Source: Opitutaceae bacterium TAV5 (GTDB lineage Bacteria > Verrucomicrobiota > Verrucomicrobiia > Opitutales > Opitutaceae). Taken from it: a stretch of 64,000 nt of DNA. This document shows, in pieces, positions 56,197-63,929 of this stretch. The DNA lies in the NCBI GenBank assembly GCA_000242935.3, contig CP007053.1, forward strand, positions 124,001-188,000, read 5' to 3'. Numbering within the stretch: position 1 is the stretch's first letter; each line of letters starts with the position of its first letter. The notes under the pieces are model-generated. The model was not told the DNA's origin. It made no database searches and saw nothing but the letters and a program-made list of their open reading frames with translations. Position numbers and translations under genes: made by a program.

Positions 56197-56772
56197 TCAT
56201 CTATAGTCATTTGCCGGATTGCTTGAGCTTGCATAGGGGAGATCTGCTATCATTTTTCTTAAAATCACAGCGTTCGCTTTATCGAAAATCATAATTGTGG
56301 CTTTCATCGTCCCTAGCATGCCAGTGCTTGCACCGTTTATATAAAGAAAATGATCTTTCGGTGTTCCTGAGCAGAAGTCAAAGGAGAGCTTGAATCCATT
56401 GGGGCTAGATATGATGGCGATTTCTTTCTCTATCATATCACCGCGATCAGATGCCTGCCTCTCCCATGCTATAAACTTATCGATGGCGGCGATATACTGT
56501 GATGCATTCTGTGCGTAGAATCTGGCAGAGTGGTCTTGGCGTCCATATGCATTTATGGTTATGTTAAGAACTCTGCTGCCATCTTTCATGGTTTCAATGC
56601 TGGCAAAGGTCGGACGGGTAGAATACTGCGAGTAGACGTCGTTATATTGTCTAGCGACTAATGCGGTCGGGATATTTCTAGTCGTATTTACCATGCCGGC
56701 TGCGCATCCGAAGAGGGCAATCGTGGTAATGGCGATAATCAGGCTGAGGATTGTGTGTTTTTTGGTTTTCAT
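56197..56772 (-). CDS. Cassette gene: lipoprotein of unknown function
   Basis: 191 residues from ATG at 56,772; longer readings to 57,303 have no coding character. The signal peptide ends with lipobox ALFGC, so the mature protein is lipidated. The remainder has a beta-rich domain (GSRVLNITINAYGRQ, GFKLSFDFCSGTP). The leading core GTTCGGC (56,782-56,776) just before the start and the GCCGAAC core after the stop mark it as a complete cassette. No family recognised. Confidence 0.78.
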   Translation of the reverse strand: MKTKKHTILSLIIAITTIALFGCAAGMVNTTRNIPTALVARQYNDVYSQYSTRPTFASIETMKDGSRVLNITINAYGRQDHSARFYAQNASQYIAAIDKFIAWERQASDRGDMIEKEIAIISSPNGFKLSFDFCSGTPKDHFLYINGASTGMLGTMKATIMIFDKANAVILRKMIADLPYASSSNPANDYR

Positions 56773-56782
56773 TTTGCCGAAC

Positions 56783-57613
56783 AGTGTTATTGAGTGGAAC
56801 TCGGGGTTCGGTTTTTTGGGGGGAAGCAGGGGAACAGCGATGCTGGATTTTGTCATCTGTAAGATGTTCATGAATGGAATGTTGTAAGTCAAATGAAACT
56901 TGGTCCCTGGATCCAGTTCGGCTTTTTGGGAGTATGGTAACTTCGCAAAGCGGAAGCCAAAAAGCGGAACCGAAGGCATGAGAGGAGCCGATTTTTTTCG
57001 CAGGATGGGCCGGGGATGCGGAGTCCGCTGGACGGATAGGGCCGGGTGGATAACGGTTTGGGATCTGAGATTTCGCTGCGACGAAAGGAGCAATGAATTT
57101 GCATCACCTGATGAAGCCTCGCCAAGTGACGTTTCAGGCAGGATCCGATCGGCAGAGGAGAACTTACGCGAGCTTCGCCCCGTCACGTCCCCAAAGGGAG
57201 AGGGAGGTAACCATTGAAAGAATCGGGTGAGCAGGAAGGCGAAAGCCATAAGGCTGACAACCGGAGGCGCGACGCTGAATCGGGCGGAAGTTGGCGCATT
57301 CATGGAGGGATGGCAAGCCTCTGTCGCTGGCCGAAATATAATACAAGGTTTTACCTGTTCATCCGGACTCTGAAAGCAAGCAGAGCGGGAAGAGATACCG
57401 ACCGAAAACGATCTTCGGTCAGTTGTGGGCCGGCTTTGCGGTCGGCCCCGTACAAATCCGGGCGAGCGGAATCACCGTACTCGACTGCTGCCGGGCAGGT
57501 GAACACTTCGAAACTTCATGGGCGGGAACCGGGATATCCCCGGGCTCTGCGGGAGCCGTGAACCAGCCATAGGGTCGGCCCCTGCCGCGTCCCGACATTA
57601 TCACCTGATAGCT
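56783..57613. other. 830-bp stretch without a convincing gene, upstream of the first cassette
   Basis: It would be expected to hold an attI site or another attC plus an integrase, but neither is recognisable: only AACACT precedes the GTTCGGC core and no paired RYYYAAC box with arms is evident. Around 57,150-57,210 the sequence resembles a dispersed repeat. Short frames on both strands lack domains. It may be the scar of a deleted integrase end. Confidence 0.45.
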
Positions 57614-57641
57614 AAAAAAAGGCCCTCACAAGAGAGCCTTT
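57614..57641 (-). terminator. Terminator of the DUF932-like gene
   Basis: On the minus strand AAAGGCTCTC pairs with GAGGGCCTTT (one mismatch) across a 4-nt loop, followed by TTTTTTT. It lies just after the stop at 57,651. Confidence 0.8.
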
Positions 57642-57650
57642 GCCAGCCGG

Positions 57651-58388
57651 TCAGTTTCTCCCGGCCAGCCCGACATACCCGTCCATCAGGCCATGCAGGG
57701 CCTGGGTGCGGGCAGGGAGCATCGGGAGGTTGCCTTTCAGCGCCTCGGTGAAGGCGTTGAACAGGCTCCAGGTGTTACGGGGCCGGAATTCCTCATAGCC
57801 CGGCTCGCGCCATTCCTTGAGAACCCGGGGCAGCGTCGTGACCGGACAGACACCGCTGTCCACGGCCCGGATCATCAGGTCGTGCGCTTCGGTGTCCCCG
57901 ATGCGGGCGTCCTGGTAGCAGGCGATGCGCTTGTCCTGCGAATGCCACCGGTCAACCAGCTGGCCGATGGCTTTTTCGGTGAGCATGGGCAGGTCGCGGG
58001 TGATGAAGCGTGTATGTTTTCTGGCAATACACACTTCCCCGTGAAACGCGAGGTTGTCGCAGACGAAGACCTGGGAGCCGGCGACGAGACCGGCAGGAAA
58101 CCGCTTGTCGTGCGAATTTCTCAGTCCCAGGACCCAGGCATAGCCGGAGTGCTGCGAACCGTTCTGCACCTGGATGAGGCCGAAATAACGGTCGCCGCCA
58201 TGCGACAGGGCATGAGCCTGGCTGACGATGGAGAGGCGGGCGGAAGCCAGCGCACGCTCGATCTGTTCGACGAGCCGCAGATGCGGGATCGGCGTCCAGG
58301 TGGGCGTGGCCAGCGGAGTGCGGATTTCACGGAGCGTGCTGCGTTCGACGGCAGCGGCTCCGCAGTGGAGGAGAAGGTTGCATTTCAT
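57651..58388 (-). CDS. DUF932-like phage/plasmid-related protein
   Basis: 245 residues from ATG at 58,388, preceded by poorly coding sequence. The region RNSHDKRFPAGLVAGSQVFVCDNLAFHGE and later TWSLFNAFTEALKGN are typical of DUF932/phage-plasmid-related (TIGR03299-like) proteins, which occur in mobile elements beside replication and recombination genes. Biochemical role unknown. Downstream of the clamp-like gene on the same strand, with a terminator between and another after it, so it is probably its own unit. Confidence 0.78.
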   Translation of the reverse strand: MKCNLLLHCGAAAVERSTLREIRTPLATPTWTPIPHLRLVEQIERALASARLSIVSQAHALSHGGDRYFGLIQVQNGSQHSGYAWVLGLRNSHDKRFPAGLVAGSQVFVCDNLAFHGEVCIARKHTRFITRDLPMLTEKAIGQLVDRWHSQDKRIACYQDARIGDTEAHDLMIRAVDSGVCPVTTLPRVLKEWREPGYEEFRPRNTWSLFNAFTEALKGNLPMLPARTQALHGLMDGYVGLAGRN

Positions 58389-58450
58389 GATGTGGATCGG
58401 GTTTTGGTTGTTTTGGTGTGATGCGGTGATGACGGGTTGGTTTTTTCGGA

Positions 58451-58494
58451 AAACGACGAAGGCCACGCTCCTTTTGGAATACGTGGCCTTCGTC
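58451..58494 (-). terminator. Terminator downstream of the sliding-clamp-like gene
   Basis: A 13-bp perfect stem (GACGAAGGCCACG / CGTGGCCTTCGTC, 14-nt loop) followed on the minus strand by GTTTTCC. It lies between the clamp-like and DUF932-like genes. Confidence 0.75.
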
Positions 58495-58536
58495 TGTTCT
58501 CCGTGCTCTGTCCTGTAGTTATCCGGCAAACACGCG

Positions 58537-60114
58537 CTACACTTCGACCGTGCGAAGGGCGCGGATGTTTTTCTTCAGGGTTTCATGGTCGCGTTCGAGC
58601 GCCTTTTGCTGGCGGACCGATTCGCGGATAAAAACCTGAAGGTTGCCCAGCGTGCCGTTCAACTCCCGGAGGAGATCGCGGGCGCGCTGGATCGACTGCT
58701 GCGCGGCATCGACGCCGGAAGCCTGGGCCTCCGGCGCGGCGGTGACGTGCGTTTTTTGCGGCGCGGCGGCGACAATGCCGGGAGTGCCGGTGCTGTTGCC
58801 GATGCGTGGTTGTGCGATGGCTACCATGGTTGTGCTTTCGTTGCGGGTTGTGGATGCGGCCGGGTTGGCCCCGGTCGCGTTTTTGTTTTCGTTGGTGGAT
58901 GCGGCCTGCGGTGAGGCAGGCTCCGCATCCGGGAGATCCGCCGCCTTCGGCTCCGGAGCCGGGGCGGCGGACGGAGTGGCTGACGTTTTGGCCGGAGGCG
59001 GACCGACACGGGGACGGTTGGGAGTCCAGATGTTCACGCGGTGGCCGTCGCGCATGACGACCGGGGTCACATCGTCGCAAACGTGCAGGTCGCGGAATCC
59101 CCGCCGGAGTGCTCCGAGCAGGTAGTTCGCATCGAACTGCACGTCGCCGATGTCTTCGCCTTCCGGCACGCGGATAACCCGGCTCCTGCCGAGTTCGACG
59201 CGGACCTGCGGCAGGTGCGGCGGCGGGTTCAGGAACGCGCCTTCCTCACGGATCGTCAGGCAGACGGGGCTGTGCTTGTCCCGAAATCCGGGAAGCCGGG
59301 GCAGCACGGTCCTGAGCCGGGCGGCGTCCTCGTCCGAGATGCGCAGGTGAGCCTTGTAGCCGTCGGGCTTCGGGATCACCTGCCGCCAGTTCAGGTATTT
59401 TCCGGGGATCAGCCGGGTGGTCCACATCCACGGGCCGGAGGCAAGCCGGGCGACCGGGGACGTGTCGTGTTTCCACGTCGTGAAGAGCAGCGTGCCACCG
59501 GCGGTCTTGCCGATGACGGCGGGGACTCCGGAGAGCGGGAACACCAGGCCCTCGTCGGGCAATGGCAGATCGAGGCTGTTGCGGGCGTAGAGCTGGCGTC
59601 CGTCCGTGGCGACAACGGCGTGCTTTTCGACAAAAACACCGTTGATCAGGTAACGGTTGCTTTCGGTGCTCGCACAGTCCGCCGCCTCGACCATCGAGGC
59701 GAGGACAGCGGACGGCAGGCCGACGGGAGGACGCCCGGCGGGAGTCGGCACGGCGGGAAAATCCCCCGGCGGCTCCCCCCTGAACGGCAGGATGACCGGC
59801 GCGCCGCCGCTGAGGCAACGGATCGTCGGTTGCGGGAAGGGCTCGATGGCGATGTCGCTCCCGGCATCCGCCGACCTGGCGACGCCGTCCAGGGTTTCCC
59901 AGGGAACGAGCACCTTGCCGGTGGCGATATCGTCGGAATGTCCGGCACCCTCGAAAAGCAGGTGCTCGTCGGGAGTGGCGACGTCGAGCCGGACGGAATC
60001 GCTGTTGCCGACGACACGCACGCAGCGAAGCGCCGGGAGCGTCTGTCGGGCAGGCTTGAGGACGCGCAGGCCGGCAAGGGCCTCGCGCAATGTTTTCAGG
60101 CTGAATGTTATCAT
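58537..60114 (-). CDS. DNA sliding-clamp (DnaN-like) protein with long C-terminal extension
   Basis: 525 residues from ATG at 60,114. The central signature NRYLINGVFVE followed by AVVATDGRQLY is the second-domain hallmark of the DNA polymerase III beta clamp (usual ATDGHRLA). Residues about 1-370 fit three clamp-like domains (MITFSLKTLREALAGL at the start). The C-terminal 150 residues are a Pro/Ala-rich linker plus a helical coiled-coil segment (LRELNGTLGNLQVFI then LERDHETLKKNIRALR) absent from housekeeping DnaN. It is most likely an element-encoded clamp that recruits host or own polymerase. Confidence 0.75.
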   Translation of the reverse strand: MITFSLKTLREALAGLRVLKPARQTLPALRCVRVVGNSDSVRLDVATPDEHLLFEGAGHSDDIATGKVLVPWETLDGVARSADAGSDIAIEPFPQPTIRCLSGGAPVILPFRGEPPGDFPAVPTPAGRPPVGLPSAVLASMVEAADCASTESNRYLINGVFVEKHAVVATDGRQLYARNSLDLPLPDEGLVFPLSGVPAVIGKTAGGTLLFTTWKHDTSPVARLASGPWMWTTRLIPGKYLNWRQVIPKPDGYKAHLRISDEDAARLRTVLPRLPGFRDKHSPVCLTIREEGAFLNPPPHLPQVRVELGRSRVIRVPEGEDIGDVQFDANYLLGALRRGFRDLHVCDDVTPVVMRDGHRVNIWTPNRPRVGPPPAKTSATPSAAPAPEPKAADLPDAEPASPQAASTNENKNATGANPAASTTRNESTTMVAIAQPRIGNSTGTPGIVAAAPQKTHVTAAPEAQASGVDAAQQSIQRARDLLRELNGTLGNLQVFIRESVRQQKALERDHETLKKNIRALRTVEV

Positions 60115-60311
60115 GATGGTGTGTGGTTGATGATGGAGGGTTGATGATTAACGTTGATGTAGTTGTTTATTGGTTACGTATTGCCCGCCAGATCGGCGGA
60201 CAGGTTAAACACCACGGCCCGCCTCCCTCTCCCGTCCCTTGTGCGGGAAGGCGGAGGAAGAACGGGCCGTGGCGGTGCGGGTTTTTGTTGCGTTGCTGAA
60301 TGCTTCCCCGC

Positions 60312-60479
60312 TTATGGCGGCTGGTTGTCGCGGGGGTGGTTGCGCCGGCATTTTTCCCGTGCCCGCCAGACCAGCGGAGCAAGGATGACGACGAGCAGGG
60401 GAACCCACTGCCGGGCTCCGACCAGCACTCCCGTGAGGAAGCAGAGCAGCAAAATGAGGACAGGGACGGGCGGTTTCAT
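60312..60479 (-). CDS. 55-residue membrane protein
   Basis: From ATG at 60,479 to TAA at 60,312. Two hydrophobic stretches (VPVLILLLCFLTGVLVG and WVPLLVVILAPLVW) and a basic Arg/His tail (REKCRRNHPRDNQPP). Its start overlaps the preceding gene's stop by 4 bp, so it belongs to the same operon. A phage-style small membrane protein is likely; no family recognised. Confidence 0.65.
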   Translation of the reverse strand: MKPPVPVLILLLCFLTGVLVGARQWVPLLVVILAPLVWRAREKCRRNHPRDNQPP

Positions 60480-60670
60480 CGGCGTCGCATTTGCCCCAGG
60501 GCATACGCCACCGATGCGACCAGGATCGCGCCGGAGAGCATGGCGAAGGGGCTGAGGATTGTTTTGGATTGTTCGACCAGGGCCGGTTGCCAGAGGAGCG
60601 GCGTGACGGTCGCCCCGGCGACAAACGACAGGGCCGCAAGCAGGATCAGGCGGAGGAGAAGGGCGGGCAT
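60476..60670 (-). CDS. 64-residue two-TM membrane protein
   Basis: From ATG at 60,670. Two transmembrane segments (LLLRLILLAALSFVAGA and FAMLSGAILVASVAYAL) and a terminal MRRR. The stop overlaps the next start by 4 bp, and the upstream gene ends 2 bp before its start, so three tiny membrane genes are packed in a row. Function unknown. Confidence 0.68.
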   Translation of the reverse strand: MPALLLRLILLAALSFVAGATVTPLLWQPALVEQSKTILSPFAMLSGAILVASVAYALGQMRRR

Positions 60671-60672
60671 GG

Positions 60673-60939
60673 CTATTTCCTCCTCCTGCCGCTGGCGATG
60701 ACCAGCGCGACCCCGCCGAGCAGCGAGCACAGCACCGCGCAACTGCCGACCCATTTCAGGGATTCGGCAAGGCGGGGCGCGTCGATGATCTGCCGGGACG
60801 GGACCGGCGGCGGTTGTCCGAGACCGCATCCCGCCAGCACGCCGGACAGGCCCAGCATGGCGACAAGGAGCAGGATCGGAAAACCGCAGATGACGGCGCG
60901 GCTGTGGCTGCGCTGTCCGGGTCGGGAAGGTTGTCTCAT
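60673..60939 (-). CDS. 88-residue lipoprotein-like membrane protein
   Basis: From ATG at 60,939, overlapping the nuclease stop by 4 bp. After a basic start it has a hydrophobic segment ending in a lipobox-like LAGC, then a second membrane segment near the C-terminus (SCAVLCSLLGGVALVIA) with a RRRK tail. It might be a phage-type spanin- or Rz1-like small protein, but this is speculative. Confidence 0.65.
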   Translation of the reverse strand: MRQPSRPGQRSHSRAVICGFPILLLVAMLGLSGVLAGCGLGQPPPVPSRQIIDAPRLAESLKWVGSCAVLCSLLGGVALVIASGRRRK

Positions 60940-61826
60940 GGCAGGCCTCCTTTCCACTGGCGGCACTCCGCGTGAAACGGGCACCACGAGCACTGCATGC
61001 CCGGCGACGGGTAGTAGCAGTCGTTGGCCACGCCGTTCGCATAGGTCTCCACCAGCCGGGCAAACCGGTCGCGCTGGATCGGGCCGGGCGGCGGCAACGC
61101 ATGGGCGATGACCTTCGGCGTCTTCGTCTTCACGAGGAAAACGAGTTCGCCGCCGGGGCAGGTTTCCCCGGTCGCGTCCTCGATCAACAGCGTGTAGGCG
61201 GTCAGCTGAAGCTCGTGCTGCCAGGCTTCGTTGTCCAGGTCCGGTGTCGCCGCGATGGTCTTGTAGTCCACCGGGGTGTGGTCGGCCTTCACCAGGTCGA
61301 TCACGCCGAGCAGCGGCACCGCCAGTTGCGGGAGGTCGGCATGCACCTTCACCTCGACCCCGGCGGGTTTTTCGGTGGCCGGGTGTACGCCGCATTCCAG
61401 ATACGCCCATAGCAGCGGCTCGCCCTTGGCGCGAACCTCCTGCTCCTGCTGTGTCGCTTCCCAGGCGACATTTTTGTTGTCCTCCGGGTTGTCGAAGGCC
61501 GCGTAATATGCCGCCATGACCGCGAGGAAGGACGCGTCGCCGCCGCGCCAGCGCGCCTTGTTGTAGTGCTGCAACGCCGCATGGACCGCCCGGCCCAGGT
61601 GCAACGCCGGGCTGGACGGCTTTGCCAGCATGAGCACCTTCTCGAAGTAGAACCGCAGGCGGCATCCGAGGAAGGATTTGAGGCGCGAGACCGAGACGTA
61701 TTCCAGCGGATCGCCGCCCGTGACGGTCGATCCGGGCGAGGCGGACGGAGCGGATTCCGGCGGCGGCGATGACGGTTCGTGCGTATCGGATGTTCCGTTA
61801 CGGCCGGGTTCAGGAATGGCGATCAT
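60936..61826 (-). CDS. PD-(D/E)XK nuclease (RecB/Cas4-like) with Fe-S-type cysteines
   Basis: 296 residues from ATG at 61,826. Core nuclease motifs: the His region HLGRAVHAALQ, LLGVIDLVKAD then HTPVDYKT (Asp and Asp-X-Lys), and QLTAYTLLIED. A cysteine near the start (GCRLRF) and CSWCPFHAEC at the end form a four-cysteine set as in the Cas4/AddB type with a [4Fe-4S] cluster. Such proteins process DNA ends in phage recombination. 4-bp overlaps with genes on both sides indicate a tight operon. No CRISPR genes are near, so a Cas4 role is not supported. Confidence 0.88.
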   Translation of the reverse strand: MIAIPEPGRNGTSDTHEPSSPPPESAPSASPGSTVTGGDPLEYVSVSRLKSFLGCRLRFYFEKVLMLAKPSSPALHLGRAVHAALQHYNKARWRGGDASFLAVMAAYYAAFDNPEDNKNVAWEATQQEQEVRAKGEPLLWAYLECGVHPATEKPAGVEVKVHADLPQLAVPLLGVIDLVKADHTPVDYKTIAATPDLDNEAWQHELQLTAYTLLIEDATGETCPGGELVFLVKTKTPKVIAHALPPPGPIQRDRFARLVETYANGVANDCYYPSPGMQCSWCPFHAECRQWKGGLP

Positions 61827-62416
61827 CGCGCAGTCCTCCCCCAGGCCGCACGGCGGTAACCGCCGCGGTTTCCGTTTCCGCCGGTGCCGCCAGTGCCGCC
61901 TCCTCCCCGGCGCGAGGCCGGCGGGTTGCGGTCGGCATACGTTTCGAGCAGTTCATCGATCAGCGACGACGCCTGAAGCTTGTTCAGTTGCCGCACGCCG
62001 CTCCCGAACCGCGTCTGCGAGAGGTTTTCCACCTCGTCCTTGTCCAGCCGGTGCTCGTCCACGATCCGGAGGATCAGGTCGCGCTGCTTGTCCGAGCACC
62101 GCCACGCCGGCCCGTCTCCGTTCCCGCTGGCGGGTGCCGGCGCAGGCGCGGGCGAGGCATTGCTGGCGCTGGCATATCCGGCGCGCCGGGGGATGGCATT
62201 CCCCGGGGGTGGCGCGGGTGTTTCGCCGGGGATGAACCCGGCCTGCACAATCTGCGAATCCACGGCCGTCTGAAGGCGGCTGTAGAGTTCCGCGTTGACC
62301 TGCTCCAGCTGCGACAGGTCCGTGAGTTCCGTTCTCAGCGTGACCGAGAACTGGTGCGAGGAATAGGCCGGCAACCCGACTTTCTTCGCGTAGTTGGCTT
62401 CGATGATGACTGGCAT
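61823..62416 (-). CDS. Phage-type recombination-accessory-like protein
   Basis: 197 residues from ATG at 62,416. The N-terminal 80 residues form a compact beta/alpha domain (LPAYSSHQFSVTLRTELTD). A Pro/Ala-rich linker follows, then a helical module (KQRDLILRIVDEHRLDKDEV, KLQASSLIDELLETY) of the kind attached to phage recombination and ssDNA-annealing proteins, and a Gly/Arg-rich tail (SRRGGGGTGGTGGNGNRGG) resembling nucleic-acid-binding ends. The next gene is the nuclease with a 4-bp overlap, supporting a two-component end-processing system. The molecular function is inferred. Confidence 0.7.
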   Translation of the reverse strand: MPVIIEANYAKKVGLPAYSSHQFSVTLRTELTDLSQLEQVNAELYSRLQTAVDSQIVQAGFIPGETPAPPPGNAIPRRAGYASASNASPAPAPAPASGNGDGPAWRCSDKQRDLILRIVDEHRLDKDEVENLSQTRFGSGVRQLNKLQASSLIDELLETYADRNPPASRRGGGGTGGTGGNGNRGGYRRAAWGRTAR

Positions 62417-62449
62417 CTTCTCGCCTCCTTTCGTGTTTGACCGCTACAT

Positions 62450-62488
62450 GAAAACAAAACGCCCCGGAGGCGGTCGGCTCTCCGGGGC
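62450..62488 (-). terminator. Terminator separating two minus-strand operons
   Basis: A 9-bp stem GCCCCGGAG / CTCCGGGGC with a 10-nt loop, followed on the minus strand by GTTTTGTTTT. It ends the operon entering from the right and precedes the recombination-accessory gene. Confidence 0.85.
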
Positions 62489-62513
62489 GATGGATAAGGG
62501 CAATGTGTCCTTA

Positions 62514-63227
62514 TCAATTATATATAGCACAAAGAGAAGCGTTGTTGCAGGGCGTCGAAAAGGGAACGAGATCACTCAAAAACATCCTCCGCGACATCCA
62601 AAAATATCCACGATTTCGGTACCCGATCCCTCGCGCCTTGTCCTCCGGCGTTTCCCGCCAGCACCACGAGGCGCCCGTCTGGTCGACCAGGGAAGGAATG
62701 TCATAGCCGCGACGCATCAGGTACTGGATCGCCGGATGCTCCGGAGGCAGCATCGTCAGCATCGTGGTGTCGCCCGGGCGCTCCGGGACAAGGTTGCCCC
62801 GTTCGTCCCGGACAAGCGATCTCGACGTGTCGTTGACCCGGATCTGGCCGGACATGCTGCCGGTCGCCTGGATGCCCCTGGCAGCCAGATTCGGCATGCG
62901 CAGGAGCCCTGACAGGCGGTAGCTGGTCGAAGTCTTCATGCAGCGCCCGACCAGGTCCATGTCGTAGGTGCCTGCTCTCTGGCGCCAGGTTCCAAGTCCC
63001 AGCGCCTTGTCGGCATTCACGCAACAATGCATCTTTTCCAGCTCGATCCTGCCGTACAGTTCCAGCGCCTTCGGGCTGGCGAAATAAATATGAAAACCGT
63101 TCTTTTCCTTGGTGATCCGGACGTCCCCGTGAACACGCTTCAGTTTCCCGGCCAGCAGCATGACTTCATGCGGCACGCTGGCGCCGACGTTGCCCGACGA
63201 GCTGACAACAGGATTTTCCCAGCTCAT
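62514..63227 (-). CDS. Hypothetical element-encoded protein
   Basis: 237 residues from ATG at 63,227, overlapping the HD-domain stop by 4 bp. It has motifs such as SPKALELYGRIELEKMHCC, RCMKTSTSYRLSGLLRMPN and PPEHPAIQYLMRRGYDIP that read like a conserved phage/plasmid protein, but I cannot name the family. The last 40 residues (GYFWMSRRMFLSDLVPF) change in character and could reflect a frameshift or truncation. End of the right-hand operon, before a terminator. Confidence 0.7.
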   Translation of the reverse strand: MSWENPVVSSSGNVGASVPHEVMLLAGKLKRVHGDVRITKEKNGFHIYFASPKALELYGRIELEKMHCCVNADKALGLGTWRQRAGTYDMDLVGRCMKTSTSYRLSGLLRMPNLAARGIQATGSMSGQIRVNDTSRSLVRDERGNLVPERPGDTTMLTMLPPEHPAIQYLMRRGYDIPSLVDQTGASWCWRETPEDKARGIGYRNRGYFWMSRRMFLSDLVPFSTPCNNASLCAIYN

Positions 63228-63640
63228 ACGCCTTCGGTCAGAAACAGAAGATCAGTCGCGTAACGCCGGATCTGCCCCACCGTCGGCTCGTCCGCGAGAT
63301 TGGTCAGCATGTCCGCAAGCTTCACGGTGCGCGCAACGAGATCCCTTTTTATTCCATCCATGTAAACGCGGTGCGGAACACAATCATCCTTTGTCAGCCG
63401 GAGGACTGACCGGACCACGTCGATCGGAACGCCCTGATCCTGCAGACTTTTCCAGGTTTCACTGGTGTCCTCCAGCACGTCGTGCAACCATGCGGCGGCA
63501 ATCGTCTTCTCCCCCGCATTCCTTACCCGGTGAACAACCCCTTCCACGTGAAACAGGTAAGGGGTAATGCCGTCGCGGCGCGTCTGCCCGGCGTGAGCCT
63601 TCCGGGCTATCTGCTCGGCCAGTTCAACGAGCGTCTGCAT
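63224..63640 (-). CDS. HD-domain phosphohydrolase (RelA/SpoT hydrolase-like)
   Basis: 138 residues from ATG at 63,640, preferred over the upstream ATG at 63,664 because a strong Shine-Dalgarno (AGGGAGG) lies just before it. The metal motif H...HD...D is visible: HAGQTRRDGITPYLFHVEGV, AAAWLHDVLEDT, and LADMLTNLAD. Single-domain HD hydrolases of this kind hydrolyse (p)ppGpp or similar nucleotides. It overlaps the upstream gene by 17 bp and the downstream one by 4 bp, so it is part of an operon. Specificity is inferred from the family. Confidence 0.88.
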   Translation of the reverse strand: MQTLVELAEQIARKAHAGQTRRDGITPYLFHVEGVVHRVRNAGEKTIAAAWLHDVLEDTSETWKSLQDQGVPIDVVRSVLRLTKDDCVPHRVYMDGIKRDLVARTVKLADMLTNLADEPTVGQIRRYATDLLFLTEGV

Positions 63641-63929
63641 GCCGGAGGTCCTCCCTCGCCTCAAGTGCTCTGTCCAGGTACAGTTCCTGGAGCTTGATCA
63701 CCCTTTCTATGTTCCTGCCCCGGTTTCGGAAGTGCATGATCAGTTCCCCCAGTATAGCGTCCAGCTGGTCCGCCCTCACCTTGGCATCCCGCAGCTCCTC
63801 TTCGACCTTTATCAGACGTGCGTCTGAAGCCGTCAGCAGCGCCTCTGCAGCCATCAACTTCGCTGCCAGTTCCTGTTTCGTAAACTTGCCTGCGCAAGCC
63901 TTCCGGTCTGTCGGTTCGAGCGTGCTCAT
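63624..63929 (-). CDS. Coiled-coil hypothetical protein
   Basis: 101 residues from ATG at 63,929. Nearly all of it is predicted helix with heptad pattern (KQELAAKLMAAEALLTA, IKVEEELRDAKVRADQL). Overlaps the partial gene upstream by 4 bp and the HD-domain gene downstream by 17 bp. No recognised family. Confidence 0.65.
   Translation of the reverse strand: MSTLEPTDRKACAGKFTKQELAAKLMAAEALLTASDARLIKVEEELRDAKVRADQLDAILGELIMHFRNRGRNIERVIKLQELYLDRALEAREDLRHADAR

Larger units (their letters stand above)
52896..56782 (-). mobile_element. Integron-type gene cassette array without visible integrase (CALIN)
   Basis: Four minus-strand cassettes separated by three attC sites (56,094-56,192; 55,759-55,861; 53,408-53,506). 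For the two intact cassettes the leading GTTRRRY-type core is complementary to the core at the cassette's own attC: GTTCGGC with GCCGAAC, and GTTAGGC with GCCTAAC. This is the diagnostic of circular-intermediate integration by IntI. The last cassette (52,896) lacks a recognisable attC, so that end is decayed. No tyrosine-recombinase gene is in the window. Confidence 0.85.

Noticed and set aside
56900-57217. 105-residue plus-strand frame as an integrase remnant
   Set aside because: No Arg-His-X-X-Arg or Tyr catalytic motif; the C-terminal PVTSPKGEGG type sequence looks like translation of an intergenic repeat.
60936-61826. Cas4 of a CRISPR system
   Set aside because: No CRISPR array or other cas gene is in the window; the context is phage-like recombination genes.
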